NCBI GenBank assembly: GCA_044229535.1
Contig: JBGASU010000001.1
Coordinates: 806,001 to 870,000, forward strand
Direction of reading: 5' to 3'
DNA length: 64,000 nt
DNA from: CAZLFQ01 sp044229535
GTDB lineage: Bacteria; Pseudomonadota; Alphaproteobacteria; Rickettsiales; Midichloriaceae
Below, one piece after another: positions 63,579 to 64,000 of the stretch (position 1 is the stretch's first letter; each line of letters opens with the position of its first letter). The notes under the pieces were generated by a model. That model saw only the letters and a program-made list of their open reading frames with translations, searched no databases and was not told the DNA's origin. Made by a program: the position numbers and the translations under genes.

Positions 63579-64000
63579 GCTATACTTTTAGCAATCCAGC
63601 CTTTACAGAGTTTTTCCTGTAAAGAGTTTTGATTCAACCTTGTATTCAAATGGTTGAAGTCTACCGAATCGAGTTCTTGATCTTGATTAAAACAGCTATA
63701 AACAAATGATTCTTCACCTGTATTCGGATCAACATGTCTTTGGATACACTGACCACAAATTTCTTTCATCATACATTGCATTGGTGAGTTTATAGAGCCA
63801 ATTGCTACATGCGTGTTTTTAAAATATGCCTTCAAAGAATTGTGCCTTGCATAGGTCACAGCTGCCATCATTTTATCTGAGCCAATTGCGATAATTCTAT
63901 CTACAGTTTTTAGTTCAGTAGGAGTCGTAAATTTTCCTACAGCATAAGCTTCGATTGCTTTTATTATGTTACCATGGAATGAAGAATCTTGCGCACGATT
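63575..64000 (-). CDS. Iron-sulphur oxidoreductase, C-terminal part (partial)
   Basis: The frame is open from its stop at 63575 to the window edge and gives 141 residues. It holds RIIAIGSDKMMAAVTYAR, then SPMQCMMKEICGQCIQRHVDPNTGEESFVYSCFNQ, i.e. the Cys-x3-4-Cys-x2-Cys...Cys 2Fe-2S pattern of PyrK/ferredoxin-NADP reductase-type electron-transfer subunits. The following QDQELDSVDFNHLNTRLNQNS tail is typical of a large alphaproteobacterial protein that fuses a GltD-like and a PyrK-like unit. An internal Met at 63871 is not a start, because homology extends upstream. The 5' part lies outside the window. Confidence 0.7.
   Translation of the reverse strand, partial: NRAQDSSFHGNIIKAIEAYAVGKFTTPTELKTVDRIIAIGSDKMMAAVTYARHNSLKAYFKNTHVAIGSINSPMQCMMKEICGQCIQRHVDPNTGEESFVYSCFNQDQELDSVDFNHLNTRLNQNSLQEKLCKGWIAKSIA

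Noticed and set aside
1..64000. CRISPR array, insertion sequence or prophage
   Set aside because: No regularly spaced repeats, transposase, integrase or phage structural gene is visible. The only repeats are inside coding genes, at the darTG borders or palindromic.

Overview
The window looks like a piece of an alphaproteobacterial chromosome of the Rickettsiales/Holosporales kind: AT-rich, tightly packed and probably host-associated. The evidence is the gene content: a VirB2-like type IV secretion pilin, a eukaryote-like ankyrin-repeat protein, several unrecognised helical or charged proteins that could be effectors, cytochrome c maturation system I (ccmC, ccmD, ccmE), nuoI, a compact rpsP-rimM-trmD-rplS operon, and very short or negative spacing between genes. 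Flagellar hook genes (flgD, fliK), a chemoreceptor and a PHA synthase show that it keeps motility and carbon storage, which argues against the most reduced Rickettsia-type genomes. The taxon is inferred from content only; no rRNA gene is present.

Layout. 1-6690: surface-polysaccharide genes (asnB-type amidotransferase, two SDR nucleotide-sugar epimerases, wecB on the minus strand; a CgeB-like glycosyltransferase on the plus strand). 6754-8570: VirB2-like pilin and a large unknown protein. 8818-10745: rpsP-rimM-trmD-rplS. 10751-14997: unknown acidic protein, tilS, flgD, fliK (minus). 15146-18768: accessory block of four paralogous multi-pass membrane proteins, interrupted by an AbrB-Doc toxin-antitoxin module with its own promoter and palindromic operator. 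18916-23651: cysS, typA and a DASS transporter. 23843-27166: ftsK and rnd. 27244-31374: GT2 glycosyltransferase, outer-membrane barrel, ccmC and an OmpA-like protein. 31476-32825: sixA and an unknown protein. 32967-34835: a darT-darG DNA ADP-ribosylation toxin-antitoxin cassette set exactly at the 3' end of ubiE and flanked by 19-bp direct repeats that each re-encode the end of UbiE. 34815-39063: ubiE and an amidase (minus), then alr-mlaE-mlaF (plus). 39115-46786: chemoreceptor, DUF2339 membrane protein, lipoprotein, phaC, rpsU. 46980-54797: rpsI, rplM, nuoI, dnaE, acpS, an unknown gene, aspS. 54976-57003: ankyrin protein with nuclear-localisation-like basic clusters at both ends. 57165-64000: rpoZ, ccmD, ccmE, ispA, an unknown gene, a PglF/WbpM-type dehydratase, aspartate aminotransferase and the 3' end of a large iron-sulphur oxidoreductase.

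How parts fit together. The epimerases, wecB, asnB-like protein and PglF/WbpM-like dehydratase can supply modified UDP-HexNAc sugars to the glycosyltransferases for a capsule, O-antigen or glycoprotein. The DASS carrier may import C4/C5 dicarboxylates that feed respiration (nuoI, ccm genes) and PHA storage. MlaE/MlaF, the amidase, alr and the OmpA-like protein serve the envelope.

The most unusual items are the DarTG cassette at the ubiE 3' end, the four-gene membrane family split by a toxin-antitoxin module, and the ankyrin protein with paired NLS-like motifs. No gap between genes exceeds 300 bases.
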